From: Desulfobacteraceae bacterium UBA2771
GTDB taxonomy: Bacteria > Desulfobacterota > Desulfobacteria > Desulfobacterales > Desulfosarcinaceae
NCBI GenBank assembly: GCA_002352605.1
Contig: DEIP01000026.1
Span: 4,818 to 46,254 of the forward strand
Direction of reading: 5' to 3'
DNA: 41,437 nt
The position numbers and the translations under genes are program-made. Numbering within the stretch: position 1 is the first letter of the stretch; each line of letters opens with the position of its first letter. The notes beneath the pieces were generated by a model. That model was not told the DNA's origin. It ran no database searches and saw nothing but the letters and a program-made list of their open reading frames with translations. Of the stretch, positions 16,700-25,126 are shown in pieces.

Positions 16700-17557
16700 T
16701 CACTCCTTCAGCGCGTTTAAAAATTCTTCTTGCGGCACATCCCGACCGGTCCACAACAGGAACGTTCGCCGGGCTTGGTAGGCCAGAACGGACATGCCGT
16801 CCATGAACCGGATGTTGTTTTTTTGCGCCAGGGTTTGCCAGATATTGTCCCGGCGGCCGTAGTTGAGATCGAAGACCAGCCGGCAACCACCGGTCTTCAT
16901 GCTGCCGACAATATCGGTTAACTCATCGGACTCATCACAGCCGGAGATGGATGTGGCATTGACGATGAGGTCTACGTTCACGGGATATTCGGGCAGATCA
17001 CTGAGGCGCCGCGGCGTGCCGCTGAAACGCTCGGCCAAACGGCGGGTTTTCTCCTTGTCCCGGCCGGCCACGAGAATCGATTCGGCCCGCAGCCAGTTAA
17101 GGATAAAGGCAACCGCCCGCGCCGCGCCGCCCGTACCGATCACCAAGGCCTTCTTTCCGGGAATATCGAAATGGGCTGCGTTGAGGGCATCCATGATGCC
17201 GATGGCATTGGTGTTGTATCCTTTGAGCCGTCCGTCCTTGCAGACAATGGTGTTCACGGCGCCGATGATATTGGCCCCTTCGGAGAGCACATCCAGGTAG
17301 GGTATGACCTTTTCTTTGAATGGTGCGCTGATGGCCGCACCGGCGATGTTGAGCACCAACAGACTCTCCAGGGCCTTTCCGATATTGTCATCTTCGACCC
17401 TGAAGGGCACATAGGCCCCTTTGATGCCCGTGCGGCCGATCACCGTGGAAAACATCCCCGGCGACCTGGATCGAAACACCCGATGATCGCTAATGAGACA
17501 AAATACCTTTGTCTGGTAGTCGTGTGTCGCGTCCAGAAATCCTGAAGATCGGTTCAT
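16700..17557 (-). CDS. Divergent shikimate dehydrogenase-like protein
   Basis: This 285-aa protein has the AroE fold order. The substrate domain has SRSPGM and a catalytic-type Lys81 (ISAPFKEK). The NADP domain has GTGGAARAVAF (141-151). The C-terminal end has VNATSISG and SVLAYQARRTFLLWTG. It differs from true AroE at key places. The NTD motif is GYNTN (N117), so the catalytic Asp is Asn. NVTIPHK is replaced by AISAPFK, and VNATPxGM by VNATSISG. It may act on another substrate or be a non-catalytic paralogue; for this reason I give no gene symbol. It is convergent with the rubredoxin-fusion gene (33 bp apart) and no aromatic-pathway gene is adjacent. Confidence 0.8.
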   Translation of the reverse strand: MNRSSGFLDATHDYQTKVFCLISDHRVFRSRSPGMFSTVIGRTGIKGAYVPFRVEDDNIGKALESLLVLNIAGAAISAPFKEKVIPYLDVLSEGANIIGAVNTIVCKDGRLKGYNTNAIGIMDALNAAHFDIPGKKALVIGTGGAARAVAFILNWLRAESILVAGRDKEKTRRLAERFSGTPRRLSDLPEYPVNVDLIVNATSISGCDESDELTDIVGSMKTGGCRLVFDLNYGRRDNIWQTLAQKNNIRFMDGMSVLAYQARRTFLLWTGRDVPQEEFLNALKE

Positions 17558-17895
17558 CGGTATCAGTCTCGACTGTTGACGATCAAAACCCCTTCGATAA
17601 GAAATGCCGCCACGTTGATCCGAGTTTCCGGGTCAATGTGGAAAGAATGCTTCCGAACCCAACGCACCCAACCCCTGTCGGCTCTGCCGTTGTGCCTGTT
17701 GCGGCCAACACAGCGCACCGCGTTACCTATCCTTTGAGTGCGTGGATCCGGAAGCAACCTGCGCGACACGACCCTACACCGTTGGGGTCGTTACGACCAT
17801 CGCACGGGTTAGGGTCTTCCGGTGGCGACCTGATCGATCGGAGGTCCTATCGATACGGTCGACCATCGCCGGCGACCCGTTTGCCCAGGGATAGA
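17558..17895. other. Intergenic region without a recognised gene
   Basis: This 338-bp stretch lies downstream of the response regulator and upstream of the AroE-like gene, both on the minus strand. The only structure I see is a 6-bp stem, CGACCC/GGGTCG at 17769-17790 with a 10-nt loop, not followed by a T-run. Open frames crossing the region resemble nothing and are not called. Confidence 0.5.
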
Positions 17896-18285
17896 TTACA
17901 GGTTCAAGAGTCCCTTCAGGCTCTCGGTAATCTCTTCTGCGGAGGCCGGTTTGGGAAGATAGTCATCGGCTTCCATGCTCATGCCATCGTAATGAGAGTA
18001 ACGTGTGGAAGAGACATGGGATGCCACGGCGGTGAGCATCAAAATGGGAATGTTGGCGTATTTTTCATTGCTTTTCAACTCCTTGCACACCGCGTAACCG
18101 TCCATTTCCGGCATCATTACATCCAGCACAATGGCATCCGGTGGATTGGCCTTGACTTTCTCCAGCCCTTGCACGCCATCATAAGCCACCTCCACTTGGA
18201 AACCTTCCTTTTCCAAATTACCCTGAACAATAGAGCAGAAATCGGGCTCGTCGTCCACCACCAAGATTTGTTTTTTGTCGCTCAT
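17896..18285 (-). CDS. Stand-alone response regulator receiver protein (CheY-like)
   Basis: This 129-aa protein is a single receiver domain. The acidic pair DDE, the phospho-acceptor Asp in IVLDVMMPEMDG, the Thr/Ser position LTAVAS and the conserved Lys in YLPKPAS are all present. An insertion of about 10 residues (SSTRYSHYDGM) before the Lys motif is unusual for CheY. There is no output domain, so it acts by protein contact or in a phosphorelay. The ribosome site AAAGGAGA is strong. It lies 134 bp after metF1 on the same strand and could be the last gene of that operon, but a gap of this size also allows its own promoter. No kinase is adjacent. Confidence 0.9.
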   Translation of the reverse strand: MSDKKQILVVDDEPDFCSIVQGNLEKEGFQVEVAYDGVQGLEKVKANPPDAIVLDVMMPEMDGYAVCKELKSNEKYANIPILMLTAVASHVSSTRYSHYDGMSMEADDYLPKPASAEEITESLKGLLNL

Positions 18286-18373
18286 ACGATGTCTCCTTTA
18301 TATCCAGCTGATTGTTGATAAAGCAGCAGCCTGAGCTTGAATAGTTGCCGGGCGGGACCGCGTGTGTCGATGA

Positions 18374-18390
18374 TGGGGGTATCTCCCCCA
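18374..18390. other. G/C hairpin between metF1 and the receiver gene
   Basis: A perfect 6-bp stem, TGGGGG-TATCT-CCCCCA, lies in the 134-bp gap after metF1. On the minus strand a run of eight T precedes it rather than follows it, so it is not a standard terminator. It may be an RNA processing or pausing element, or chance. Confidence 0.3.
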
Positions 18391-18419
18391 GATCCCGCTT
18401 ATCCGGCAAAAAAAACGGT

Positions 18420-19361
18420 TCAGTCCACCTGTGGCCGGGGCAACACCCCCGCCCGTTCAGCGATTTCAGGAACCTTGTGCTCCCATTCGATGGCCATCAG
18501 GTGAACACCGGCAACCCCTTCCATCTCCTTGAACTCGTCGATCTGCTCGATGGCGAATTTGATTCCCTCTTCGGCCTGCTTGCCTTTACCCGCCCCCTTC
18601 AGCCGTTCGATCAATGCTTCCGGGACATCCATGCCGGGAACCATTTTTGCCATGTATTGGGCCATTCGTGCGCTTTTCATGGGCGTGACACCGGCAAGAA
18701 TGTATGCCTTTTCCGTCAGCCCCATCTCCACTGCCATTTTTATGAAATCCCTGAACCGGGGCATGTTGTAGATGCACTGGGTCTGGATGAAGTCCGCACC
18801 GGCATCGATCTTGTTGGCCAGCCGGTAAACCCGGAATTCGTACGGGTCGGCAAACGGATTGGCAGCCGCCCCGATGAACATCTTCGGCGGCTCGTCTATA
18901 TCCTCGTCGTTGAGGAACTTGCCTTCGTCTCTCATCTTCTTGACCATGGCGATCAGCTGTATGGAGTCGATGTCAAAGACGTTCTTTGACTGGGGGTGGT
19001 TGCCGAACTTCTGATGGTCGCCGGAGAGGCAGAGCATGTTCCTCACCCCCAGGGAGTAAACCCCCAGGATGTCGGCCATCATGGCCAGGCGGTTGCGATC
19101 CCGGCAGACCATCTGAAAGTTGGGCTCGATACCGTTGGCCGCCATGATGGCCGATGCCGCCGCACTGGACATGCGCACCACGGCAGTCTGGTTGTCTGTG
19201 ACATTCACCGCATCCACCTTGCCCCGCAGGTGTTCGAATTTCTCCTTCAGATGTTCCACATTGGCACCCTTGGGCGGACCGCACTCACCGGTAAACGCGA
19301 AGTGGCCGGCCTTGAGCACCTTCTCCAGATTGCTTCCTGATTTCAAACCGTTATTGCTCAT
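18420..19361 (-). CDS. metF: Methylenetetrahydrofolate reductase, MetF1
   Basis: This 313-aa protein belongs to the MTHFR family of FMN/FAD TIM barrels that interconvert 5,10-methylene-THF and 5-methyl-THF. The catalytic Glu lies in FTGECGPPKG. The family stretches MVCRDRNR and CLSGDHQKFG (with the flavin-region Asp) and the IQTQCIYN strand are present. Its start overlaps the metV stop by 4 nt (ATGA), with GGAGG upstream inside metV, so the two are translationally coupled. This pairing is the MetF-MetV arrangement known from acetogens such as Moorella, where the enzyme joins HdrA and MvhD in one complex. A second MTHFR-like gene heads the operon. Direction in vivo (methyl oxidation or reduction) cannot be read from sequence. 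Confidence 0.93.
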   Translation of the reverse strand: MSNNGLKSGSNLEKVLKAGHFAFTGECGPPKGANVEHLKEKFEHLRGKVDAVNVTDNQTAVVRMSSAAASAIMAANGIEPNFQMVCRDRNRLAMMADILGVYSLGVRNMLCLSGDHQKFGNHPQSKNVFDIDSIQLIAMVKKMRDEGKFLNDEDIDEPPKMFIGAAANPFADPYEFRVYRLANKIDAGADFIQTQCIYNMPRFRDFIKMAVEMGLTEKAYILAGVTPMKSARMAQYMAKMVPGMDVPEALIERLKGAGKGKQAEEGIKFAIEQIDEFKEMEGVAGVHLMAIEWEHKVPEIAERAGVLPRPQVD

Positions 19362-20026
19362 TGCACCAACTCCTCCCTAATGCTTTTACGGGGACCGCCG
19401 TCTCTTGCCGTCTGCCAGTCTTTCGGAGCCCGAATGGTTCGAAGATCCTCGAGCCGCCCCTGCTCCATTTTCTTCTTGACGATGGTGTCCCAAATACACT
19501 CCACATCCTTGGCGATTTCGCATTTTCCGTCCGCGCTGCCGCCGCAGGGTCCGTGTTGGAGGCTCTTGGAACAACGGGCAATGGGACACAACCCGTCGTA
19601 ATGGTGGATCACGCAGGTGCCGCAACCGGCGCAGCGCTCCTCCCAGATGCCGTGCTGAACAGCACCACCGAAGAACTTGGTATCCACCGCCGGAAAAAAC
19701 CGCTGGCTGGGATAGGCTTCCGATAAGAACTGGGGGCCGACGCCGCAGGCCATGGAGAGGACGGCGTCGTACTGGTCGAAAATGTCCCGGATCTGCTCCA
19801 CGTATTCGGGGTCGCACTGGCGCTCCAGGGTCTTTTCGTCGATCTCGATGGGGTTGCCCTCTTTTTTCCGCGCGATCTTCAAGATGACGGCCAGCACCCC
19901 CACTTCCTTTTCGCCGCCCACGTTGCACACGGTGACGCACCCCTTGCACCCCACAAGGAGTATCTTTTTAAAATCCTTGATCATGTCCAGTATCTCTTCC
20001 AGAGATTTTCGATCCGCAATTATCAT
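19358..20026 (-). CDS. metV: MetV, iron-sulfur/zinc partner of MetF
   Basis: This 222-aa protein corresponds to the MetV family (methylene-THF reductase C-terminal-like). The N-terminal half (about 1-125) is a Rossmann-like domain with VGCKGCVTVCNVGG and SMACGVGPQF. The C-terminal half has a cysteine-rich module, CAGCGTCVIHHYDGLCPIARC followed by GPCGG and GKCE, which can hold iron-sulfur and/or zinc. In studied complexes MetV links MetF to the electron-transfer subunits. The ribosome site AGAGGTGA is good. It lies 51 bp after mvhD and overlaps metF1 by 4 nt, which supports a joint complex. Confidence 0.9.
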   Translation of the reverse strand: MIIADRKSLEEILDMIKDFKKILLVGCKGCVTVCNVGGEKEVGVLAVILKIARKKEGNPIEIDEKTLERQCDPEYVEQIRDIFDQYDAVLSMACGVGPQFLSEAYPSQRFFPAVDTKFFGGAVQHGIWEERCAGCGTCVIHHYDGLCPIARCSKSLQHGPCGGSADGKCEIAKDVECIWDTIVKKKMEQGRLEDLRTIRAPKDWQTARDGGPRKSIREELVQ

Positions 20027-20077
20027 GGGTTCACCTCTTAGGGTCCAAGGGCGGAAGAATCCGCCTCCTGGCCGTGG

Positions 20078-20491
20078 TTAAGAATTCACCGGGCTGGGTC
20101 CCAGCGCCTTGATCTTCTCCGTCATCTCGGTTGCGATTTCTGCAAATCGGGGGCCCTGGGCCGAAGAGAGATTGTACATCTGCACCCGCTCCGGCTCTAT
20201 TCCCAGCTCTTTAAGGGTTCGCTGGACGTACTCGACTTTCCGTCTGGTTTTGAGATTTCCTTCCAGGAAATGACATTCACCTTCCAGTCAACCGGCCACG
20301 TATACGCCGTCCGCTCCGCCTTCGAAGGCGATCAGCATGTGGAGGATGTCCACCCTGCCGCTGCACGGGACCTGAATCACCTTCACATTGCTTGGATAAT
20401 TCAAGCGCATGGATCCGGCCAGGTCGGCGGCTGCATAAGCACAGTACTTGCAGCAGTACGCCAGGATCCGGGGTTCAAAGGTTTCATTCAT
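20078..20491 (-). CDS. mvhD: MvhD-type hydrogenase delta subunit, selenoprotein (UGA = Sec68)
   Basis: Read straight, the frame from 20491 stops at UGA (20288-20290) after 67 residues, ending GADGVYVAG. Past that UGA the same frame continues LEGECHFLEGNLKTRRKVEY to TAA at 20078-20080. Together this gives a 137-aa MvhD of normal length, with UGA where the family has Cys in VAGC-LEG-CH. MvhD binds a 2Fe-2S centre; the cysteines in ILAYCCKYCAY and VPCSGR are present. It transfers electrons between HdrA and a partner such as a hydrogenase or, here, presumably MetFV. A SECIS-like hairpin follows the UGA. The ribosome site is GGAGA. It lies 95 bp after hdrA and 51 bp before metV. An ordinary nonsense mutation is unlikely because the downstream frame is fully conserved. 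Confidence 0.93.
20255..20290 (-). promoter_or_regulatory. Bacterial SECIS element of mvhD
   Basis: After the UGA at 20288-20290, a 6-bp stem AUUUCC/GGAAAU (20255-20271) closes a 5-nt loop UGGAA. The apical loop begins 22 nt after the UGA and has G at its second position. Both agree with the bacterial SECIS pattern as I know it (short upper stem, guanine among the first loop bases, UGA-to-loop distance of roughly 16-37 nt). SelB would bind here to deliver Sec-tRNA. No selA, selB, selC or selD gene is in the window. Confidence 0.75.
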
Positions 20492-20586
20492 GGTTTTTCT
20501 CCGATGATGTTAAGGGTATTGAAATTGGTTGGGCGCCCGGAGTTCTCAGGCTGCCGGTTATGCTGGCGCCCATATTTCTTATTGGA

Positions 20587-23500
20587 TCAAGCGGCCTCCT
20601 CCTCCGCCTTCTTCTTCTTTTCAAAAAGGGCCGCCGTCTTGGCCACGATCTGTTCGTCGGTAAAATGCTTGAGCTGGATGGCTTTTCCCGGACATTCGGC
20701 CACACAACAACCGCAGCCGTGGCACTCGGCCGGTTCGATCACCGCATGGCCTTCCTCCCCGATGTAGGGAATGTGATACGGGCAGGTCCGCACGCAGGTG
20801 ACGCAAACGGCGCACTTGTCCGGATCTACTACGGCCACCACGCCACCTACCATGATCGAATCTTGGGACAGAATGGTCATGGCCCGTGAAACCGACGCCC
20901 GGGCCTGGGCGATGCTCTCCTCCAGCGCCTTGGGGTAGTGGGCCAGGCCGGCCATGAAGATCCCCTCGGAGCCGAAGTCCACCGGCCGAAGCTTGGCATG
21001 GGCCTCAACCAGGAAGCCGTCGTCATTAATAGGCACCTTGAACAGCTCGAACAGGTCCTTGTTCTCGTTTGGCAGCACGGCGGTGGCCAGCACCAGCAGG
21101 TCCGGGTTCAGCTCCACGGGCATCTGGAGCACATGGTCCCGCACCTTCACGCTGAGCTGGCCGTCGGCGATTTCACTCACATCGGGCAGGTTGTCTTCCA
21201 GATTGTAGCGCATGAAGATGATGCCCATCTCCCTGGCCTTCTTGTAAAGCGCCTCGCGGAATCCATAGGAGCGGATATCCCGATATAGGATGTAAATGCT
21301 CGTATCCGGGTTGCGCTCCTTGAGGTCCAGGGCGCTTTTCAGGGTGTGGGTGCAGCACAGGCGGCTGCAATAAGGCCGCTCCGTGGTGCGTGAGCCCACG
21401 CACTGGATAAAAGCCACGGACTGGGCCTTGGACAACCGGGGATCGTCCGTATCCAGGGCCGCGTCCAGGTCGAAATGGGTGAGCACGTTGGGATTCCGAC
21501 CGTACAGATACTCGCTGGGGGTATACTCCTTACCGCCGGTGGCCAAGATGGTGGCGCCGTGTTCCACCACCGTCTCCGTCAGGGTTTCACCGGAGGTCAT
21601 GAAGGTGGTGGTGAAGTTGCCCATGATGCCGGTGGTTTCCACCGGCTCCGTCTTCATGAAGACCCGGATGTGTTCATGGTTGCGCACCTTGGCGATCAGG
21701 TTTTCCAGGTAGGGTTTCACCGGTTCCCCCTGCCAGGTGGAGCGCAGCTTGTGGGCCACGCCACCCAGCCGATTGCCCCGTTCCACCAGAAAGACCGGCA
21801 GTCCCTGGTCCGCAACGCCAATCGCCGCCTCCATGCCGGCAACACCGCCACCTACCACCAGTACCTTCTGGATCACCTCCAGCCGGACCTGGTGCAGCGG
21901 TTCGATGTAAGCCGCCTTGGCCACGGCCATACGGACTAAATCCTTGGCCTTTTCGGTTGCCCGTTCCGGGTTGTTCATGTGAACCCAGGTGTTCTGATCG
22001 CGAATGTTGGCCATCTCGAACAGGTACTTGTTCAAACCGGCATCACGGATGGTCTCCTGGAACAGGGACTCGTGGGTGCGGGGGGAACAGGAGGCCACCA
22101 CCACCCGGTTGATTCCCTTTTCCTTGATCACCTCTTTCATCTTGTCCTGGGTGTCCTGACTGCAGGTGAACAGGTTGTCCTCCACATGGACCACATGGGG
22201 CAAGGTGGCGGCATACTCTCTCACCGCGGGCACGTCGGCCACGCCGCCGATGTTGATGCCGCAATTGCATACGAACACCCCCACCATGGGCTCCTGCTCG
22301 GACACGTCGATCTCCGGCGGCAACTCCCTGGTTTTGATCAGCGTGCCTCGGGCTGCCGCCAGGGGTCCGGTGGCCGTCGATGCGGCGGCGGACGCCTCCA
22401 TGACCGACTGGGGGATATCCTTGGGCTCTTGAAAGGCTCCGCAGACAAATACACCTGGCCTGCTGGAACTCACCGGTTCGAGGGTCCGGGTGGCGGCATG
22501 AAGGTGTTCGTTGAGGTCGATGCCCACCTTTTTTGCCAGGTCCACCGACTCCTTGTTGGGGGCCAGGCCAACGGCCAGGACCACCATGTCGAAGGTTTCT
22601 TCAATCAGCTCCCCCTCTTCGGTGATATAACGCAGCCGCAGGTTGTCGTCTTCCACCGGATCGACGGTATGCACCTTGGACCGGATGAATCGCACCCCCT
22701 TTTCATCCCGGGCGCGCATGTAGTATTTTTCAAACTCCTTGCCGTAGGTTCGCATGTCCATGAAGAAGACGGCGGTATCCAGCGGTTTGTCACTGTGCTC
22801 TTTGGCAATAATGGTTTGCTTGTTGGTGTACATGCAGCACACCGAGGAGCAGTAACTGTGATCGCTGCAGTTGATGTCCCGGGAGCCCACACACTGAAAC
22901 CAGGCAATCTTGTCCGGTTCTTTGTGGTCCGACGGCCTGACCAAATGGCCCTCGAACGGTCCGGATGCGGAAAGGAGCCGTTCGAATTCCAGGCTGGTAA
23001 CCACGTTGGGGTGGCCGGCGTACGAGTAGGTCTTGTGTTCGGAGGGGTCGAAGGGGGTGAACCCGGGAGCCAAGATGATGGCGCCCACGTTGATGGTCTT
23101 CTCTTCGGCCACCATGTCGTGATTGATCGCATTGGCCAGGCAGGCGTCCACGCACTGATAGCATTCGGAGCAGAGCCCGCATTTAAGGCAGCGGTCGGCT
23201 TCGACCCTGGCCTCCTCTTCGTCATAGCCAAAAGAGACCTCCAGGAAGTTGCACTCCCGGGCTTCCGGATCGAGGCACCTGACCGTCGTCCGCTTTTTGT
23301 TCGGTTCTTCACTCACATCGGGTTTGAAAAAGTCCCACGCTTTCTCCCGGCCTTCGGCGAGGTCCTGACCGTTGATGAAGCGGTGGATGCTCTCGGCCAC
23401 CTCCTTGCCGCAGGCCACGGCGTCCACCACCGATTTGGGACCATAAAAAGCATCGCCGCCGGCAAAGACCCAGTCGATGGGTGTCTGCAGGGTGACCGGG

Positions 23501-25068
23501 TTGGCCTCCAGGCCGCCGGGTCGGGAAATGGCGATGCCCTGCTCCTTGATACCGGTCAGGTCGGTGCTTTGGCCGATGGAAACGATGATGGTATCACCGA
23601 AAAAGGGCCGGCATTCCGCGTCATCGTATGCGGGGTTGAACCGGCCGTCTTCATCGAACACCGCCGTGCAGGTCTTGAATTCGATACCCGACACCCGCTT
23701 CGTTTGGTCTATATAAAAGGACTTGGGGCCAAAGCTGTTGACAATCTTGATGTCGCCTTCCATGGCCTCTTCGACCTCGTGCTCCCAGGCCGGCATCTCT
23801 TCTCGTTTTTCCAGGCAGATCAGGGTGACGTTCTTGGCCCCTTTGCGCTTGGCGGTGAGGGCCACGTCGATGGCCACGTTGCCGCCGCCCACCACGATGA
23901 CATCCTCGCCGATGTCGACATCCTTGCCCATGGAGGCATCCCGCAGAAAATCCACGCCCTGGAGCACCCCTTCGGCATCTTCGTTCTCCACGCCGAGGCG
24001 CCGTCCCCCATGAAGCCCGATAGCCATGAAGCAGGCATGGTAACCGTCGGCTTTGAGACTCTCCAGGGTAATGTCCGAACCGAAGCTCACCCCGCATTTG
24101 ATCTCGGCGCCCATTTTCCGGACCACGTCGATCTCACCGGCCAGAAGATCCCGGGGCAGCCGGTATTCGGGAATGCCGTAGCGCATCATGCCGCCCGGCT
24201 TGGGCAGCTTTTCGAAAATGGTCACCGGATAGCCCTGCTGGAGCAGGTAGTACGCCGCCGTGATGCCGGCGGGACCGGAACCGATGATCGCCACCTTTTC
24301 GTCCCGCTTCTCGGCCGTGATTTCCGGAATGTAGATCTCCCCGCTCTGCGTTTCATAATCAGCCAGAAAACGATGAAGCTCACGAATGGCCAGGGGCTGG
24401 TCTACATCGTTGCGGGTGCACTCACTTTCGCAGGGATGGTGGCAGACCCGGCCGCAGACCCCCGGGAAGGGGTGGTCCTGCTTGAAGAGCTTCAGGGCTT
24501 CCTTGTAGCGGCCGTCGTTGATCAGGGCGATGTATCCCTGGATGCTCACATGCGCCGGGCAGGTGGCCTTGCAGGGCGCGGTGCCCCGCTTGTCGATGGC
24601 GTAGGCGCTGGGCATGCCCTGGGGATAAAGCTTGAAGGCCGCCTTTCGATCCCGAAGGCCTTCGTCGAACAGGTTGGGTGTCTCGATGGGGCAAACCTTG
24701 GCACACTCGCCGCAGGCCGTGCACTTTTCCATCTCGATATACCGGGCGTTCCGGCGCAGCTTCACCGAAAAATTACCCACCTCGCCGGTCACCGCTTCGA
24801 TCTCTGTCAGCGTCATCAGATCAATATTCAGGTGGCGCCCGCACTCAACCAGTTTGGGAGAGATGATGCACATGGAGCAGTCATTGGTGGGAAACGTCTT
24901 GTCCAGCTGGGCCATGACGCCGCCGATGGCGGACTTGCTCTCGGTCATGTGAACGTAATAGCCAGAATCCGCCAGATCCAGTGATGCCTGAATACCTGCA
25001 ATGCCGCCGCCGACCACCAGTACGGAACCGACGACATCCTTGCCTTGGGTGTTCTCTTTTTCTGCCAT
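20587..25068 (-). CDS. hdrA: Giant HdrA: tandem HdrA modules with inserted GltD/NfnB-like module
   Basis: This protein is 1493 aa, over twice a standard HdrA. Residues about 15-130 begin an HdrA (FAD motif GGGIAG 20-25; C64, C67, C76; 4Fe-4S C116/119/122/126). Residues about 150-650 are a GltD/NfnB-like insertion: cysteines C166, C170, C205, C209, C213, C217, an FAD site GSGPAG (263-268), an NAD(P)H site GGGNVA (394-399) and a six-Cys cluster 627-643. HdrA resumes (about 660-910). A second HdrA starts near 928 with the classical FVCNCG domain, has FAD motif GGGVAG (1073-1078) and ends in two 4Fe-4S motifs (CAVCVTCVRTCP, CHGCGCCVAECP). Three flavin sites and many clusters suit flavin-based bifurcation with NAD(P)H. 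No HdrB or HdrC is nearby. The start has GAGG 8 nt upstream. Confidence 0.93.
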   Translation of the reverse strand: MAEKENTQGKDVVGSVLVVGGGIAGIQASLDLADSGYYVHMTESKSAIGGVMAQLDKTFPTNDCSMCIISPKLVECGRHLNIDLMTLTEIEAVTGEVGNFSVKLRRNARYIEMEKCTACGECAKVCPIETPNLFDEGLRDRKAAFKLYPQGMPSAYAIDKRGTAPCKATCPAHVSIQGYIALINDGRYKEALKLFKQDHPFPGVCGRVCHHPCESECTRNDVDQPLAIRELHRFLADYETQSGEIYIPEITAEKRDEKVAIIGSGPAGITAAYYLLQQGYPVTIFEKLPKPGGMMRYGIPEYRLPRDLLAGEIDVVRKMGAEIKCGVSFGSDITLESLKADGYHACFMAIGLHGGRRLGVENEDAEGVLQGVDFLRDASMGKDVDIGEDVIVVGGGNVAIDVALTAKRKGAKNVTLICLEKREEMPAWEHEVEEAMEGDIKIVNSFGPKSFYIDQTKRVSGIEFKTCTAVFDEDGRFNPAYDDAECRPFFGDTIIVSIGQSTDLTGIKEQGIAISRPGGLEANPVTLQTPIDWVFAGGDAFYGPKSVVDAVACGKEVAESIHRFINGQDLAEGREKAWDFFKPDVSEEPNKKRTTVRCLDPEARECNFLEVSFGYDEEEARVEADRCLKCGLCSECYQCVDACLANAINHDMVAEEKTINVGAIILAPGFTPFDPSEHKTYSYAGHPNVVTSLEFERLLSASGPFEGHLVRPSDHKEPDKIAWFQCVGSRDINCSDHSYCSSVCCMYTNKQTIIAKEHSDKPLDTAVFFMDMRTYGKEFEKYYMRARDEKGVRFIRSKVHTVDPVEDDNLRLRYITEEGELIEETFDMVVLAVGLAPNKESVDLAKKVGIDLNEHLHAATRTLEPVSSSRPGVFVCGAFQEPKDIPQSVMEASAAASTATGPLAAARGTLIKTRELPPEIDVSEQEPMVGVFVCNCGINIGGVADVPAVREYAATLPHVVHVEDNLFTCSQDTQDKMKEVIKEKGINRVVVASCSPRTHESLFQETIRDAGLNKYLFEMANIRDQNTWVHMNNPERATEKAKDLVRMAVAKAAYIEPLHQVRLEVIQKVLVVGGGVAGMEAAIGVADQGLPVFLVERGNRLGGVAHKLRSTWQGEPVKPYLENLIAKVRNHEHIRVFMKTEPVETTGIMGNFTTTFMTSGETLTETVVEHGATILATGGKEYTPSEYLYGRNPNVLTHFDLDAALDTDDPRLSKAQSVAFIQCVGSRTTERPYCSRLCCTHTLKSALDLKERNPDTSIYILYRDIRSYGFREALYKKAREMGIIFMRYNLEDNLPDVSEIADGQLSVKVRDHVLQMPVELNPDLLVLATAVLPNENKDLFELFKVPINDDGFLVEAHAKLRPVDFGSEGIFMAGLAHYPKALEESIAQARASVSRAMTILSQDSIMVGGVVAVVDPDKCAVCVTCVRTCPYHIPYIGEEGHAVIEPAECHGCGCCVAECPGKAIQLKHFTDEQIVAKTAALFEKKKKAEEEAA

Positions 25069-25126
25069 TACATGTTCCTCATGAAAGTGTTGGTGATAGA
25101 GGGACTATCGGTGATCCGGCCATCCA

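Noticed and set aside
17509..18318. 269-codon plus-strand frame across aroE-like end, intergenic region and receiver gene
   Set aside because: Most of it is antisense to the receiver gene; the translated product has no family resemblance or ribosome site.
20287..20491. mvhD as a nonsense-mutated pseudogene
   Set aside because: The frame after UGA is intact for 69 codons, matches the family, and the UGA stands at a conserved Cys position with a SECIS-like hairpin after it.
21979..24984. A 1001-codon open frame on the plus strand, antisense to hdrA
   Set aside because: It lies wholly inside the strongly conserved hdrA, has no recognisable domain, and long antisense frames are common in GC-rich coding DNA. 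The same applies to the 463-codon frame opposite fadH, the 482-codon frame opposite mltF and the 324-codon frame opposite the aminotransferase.
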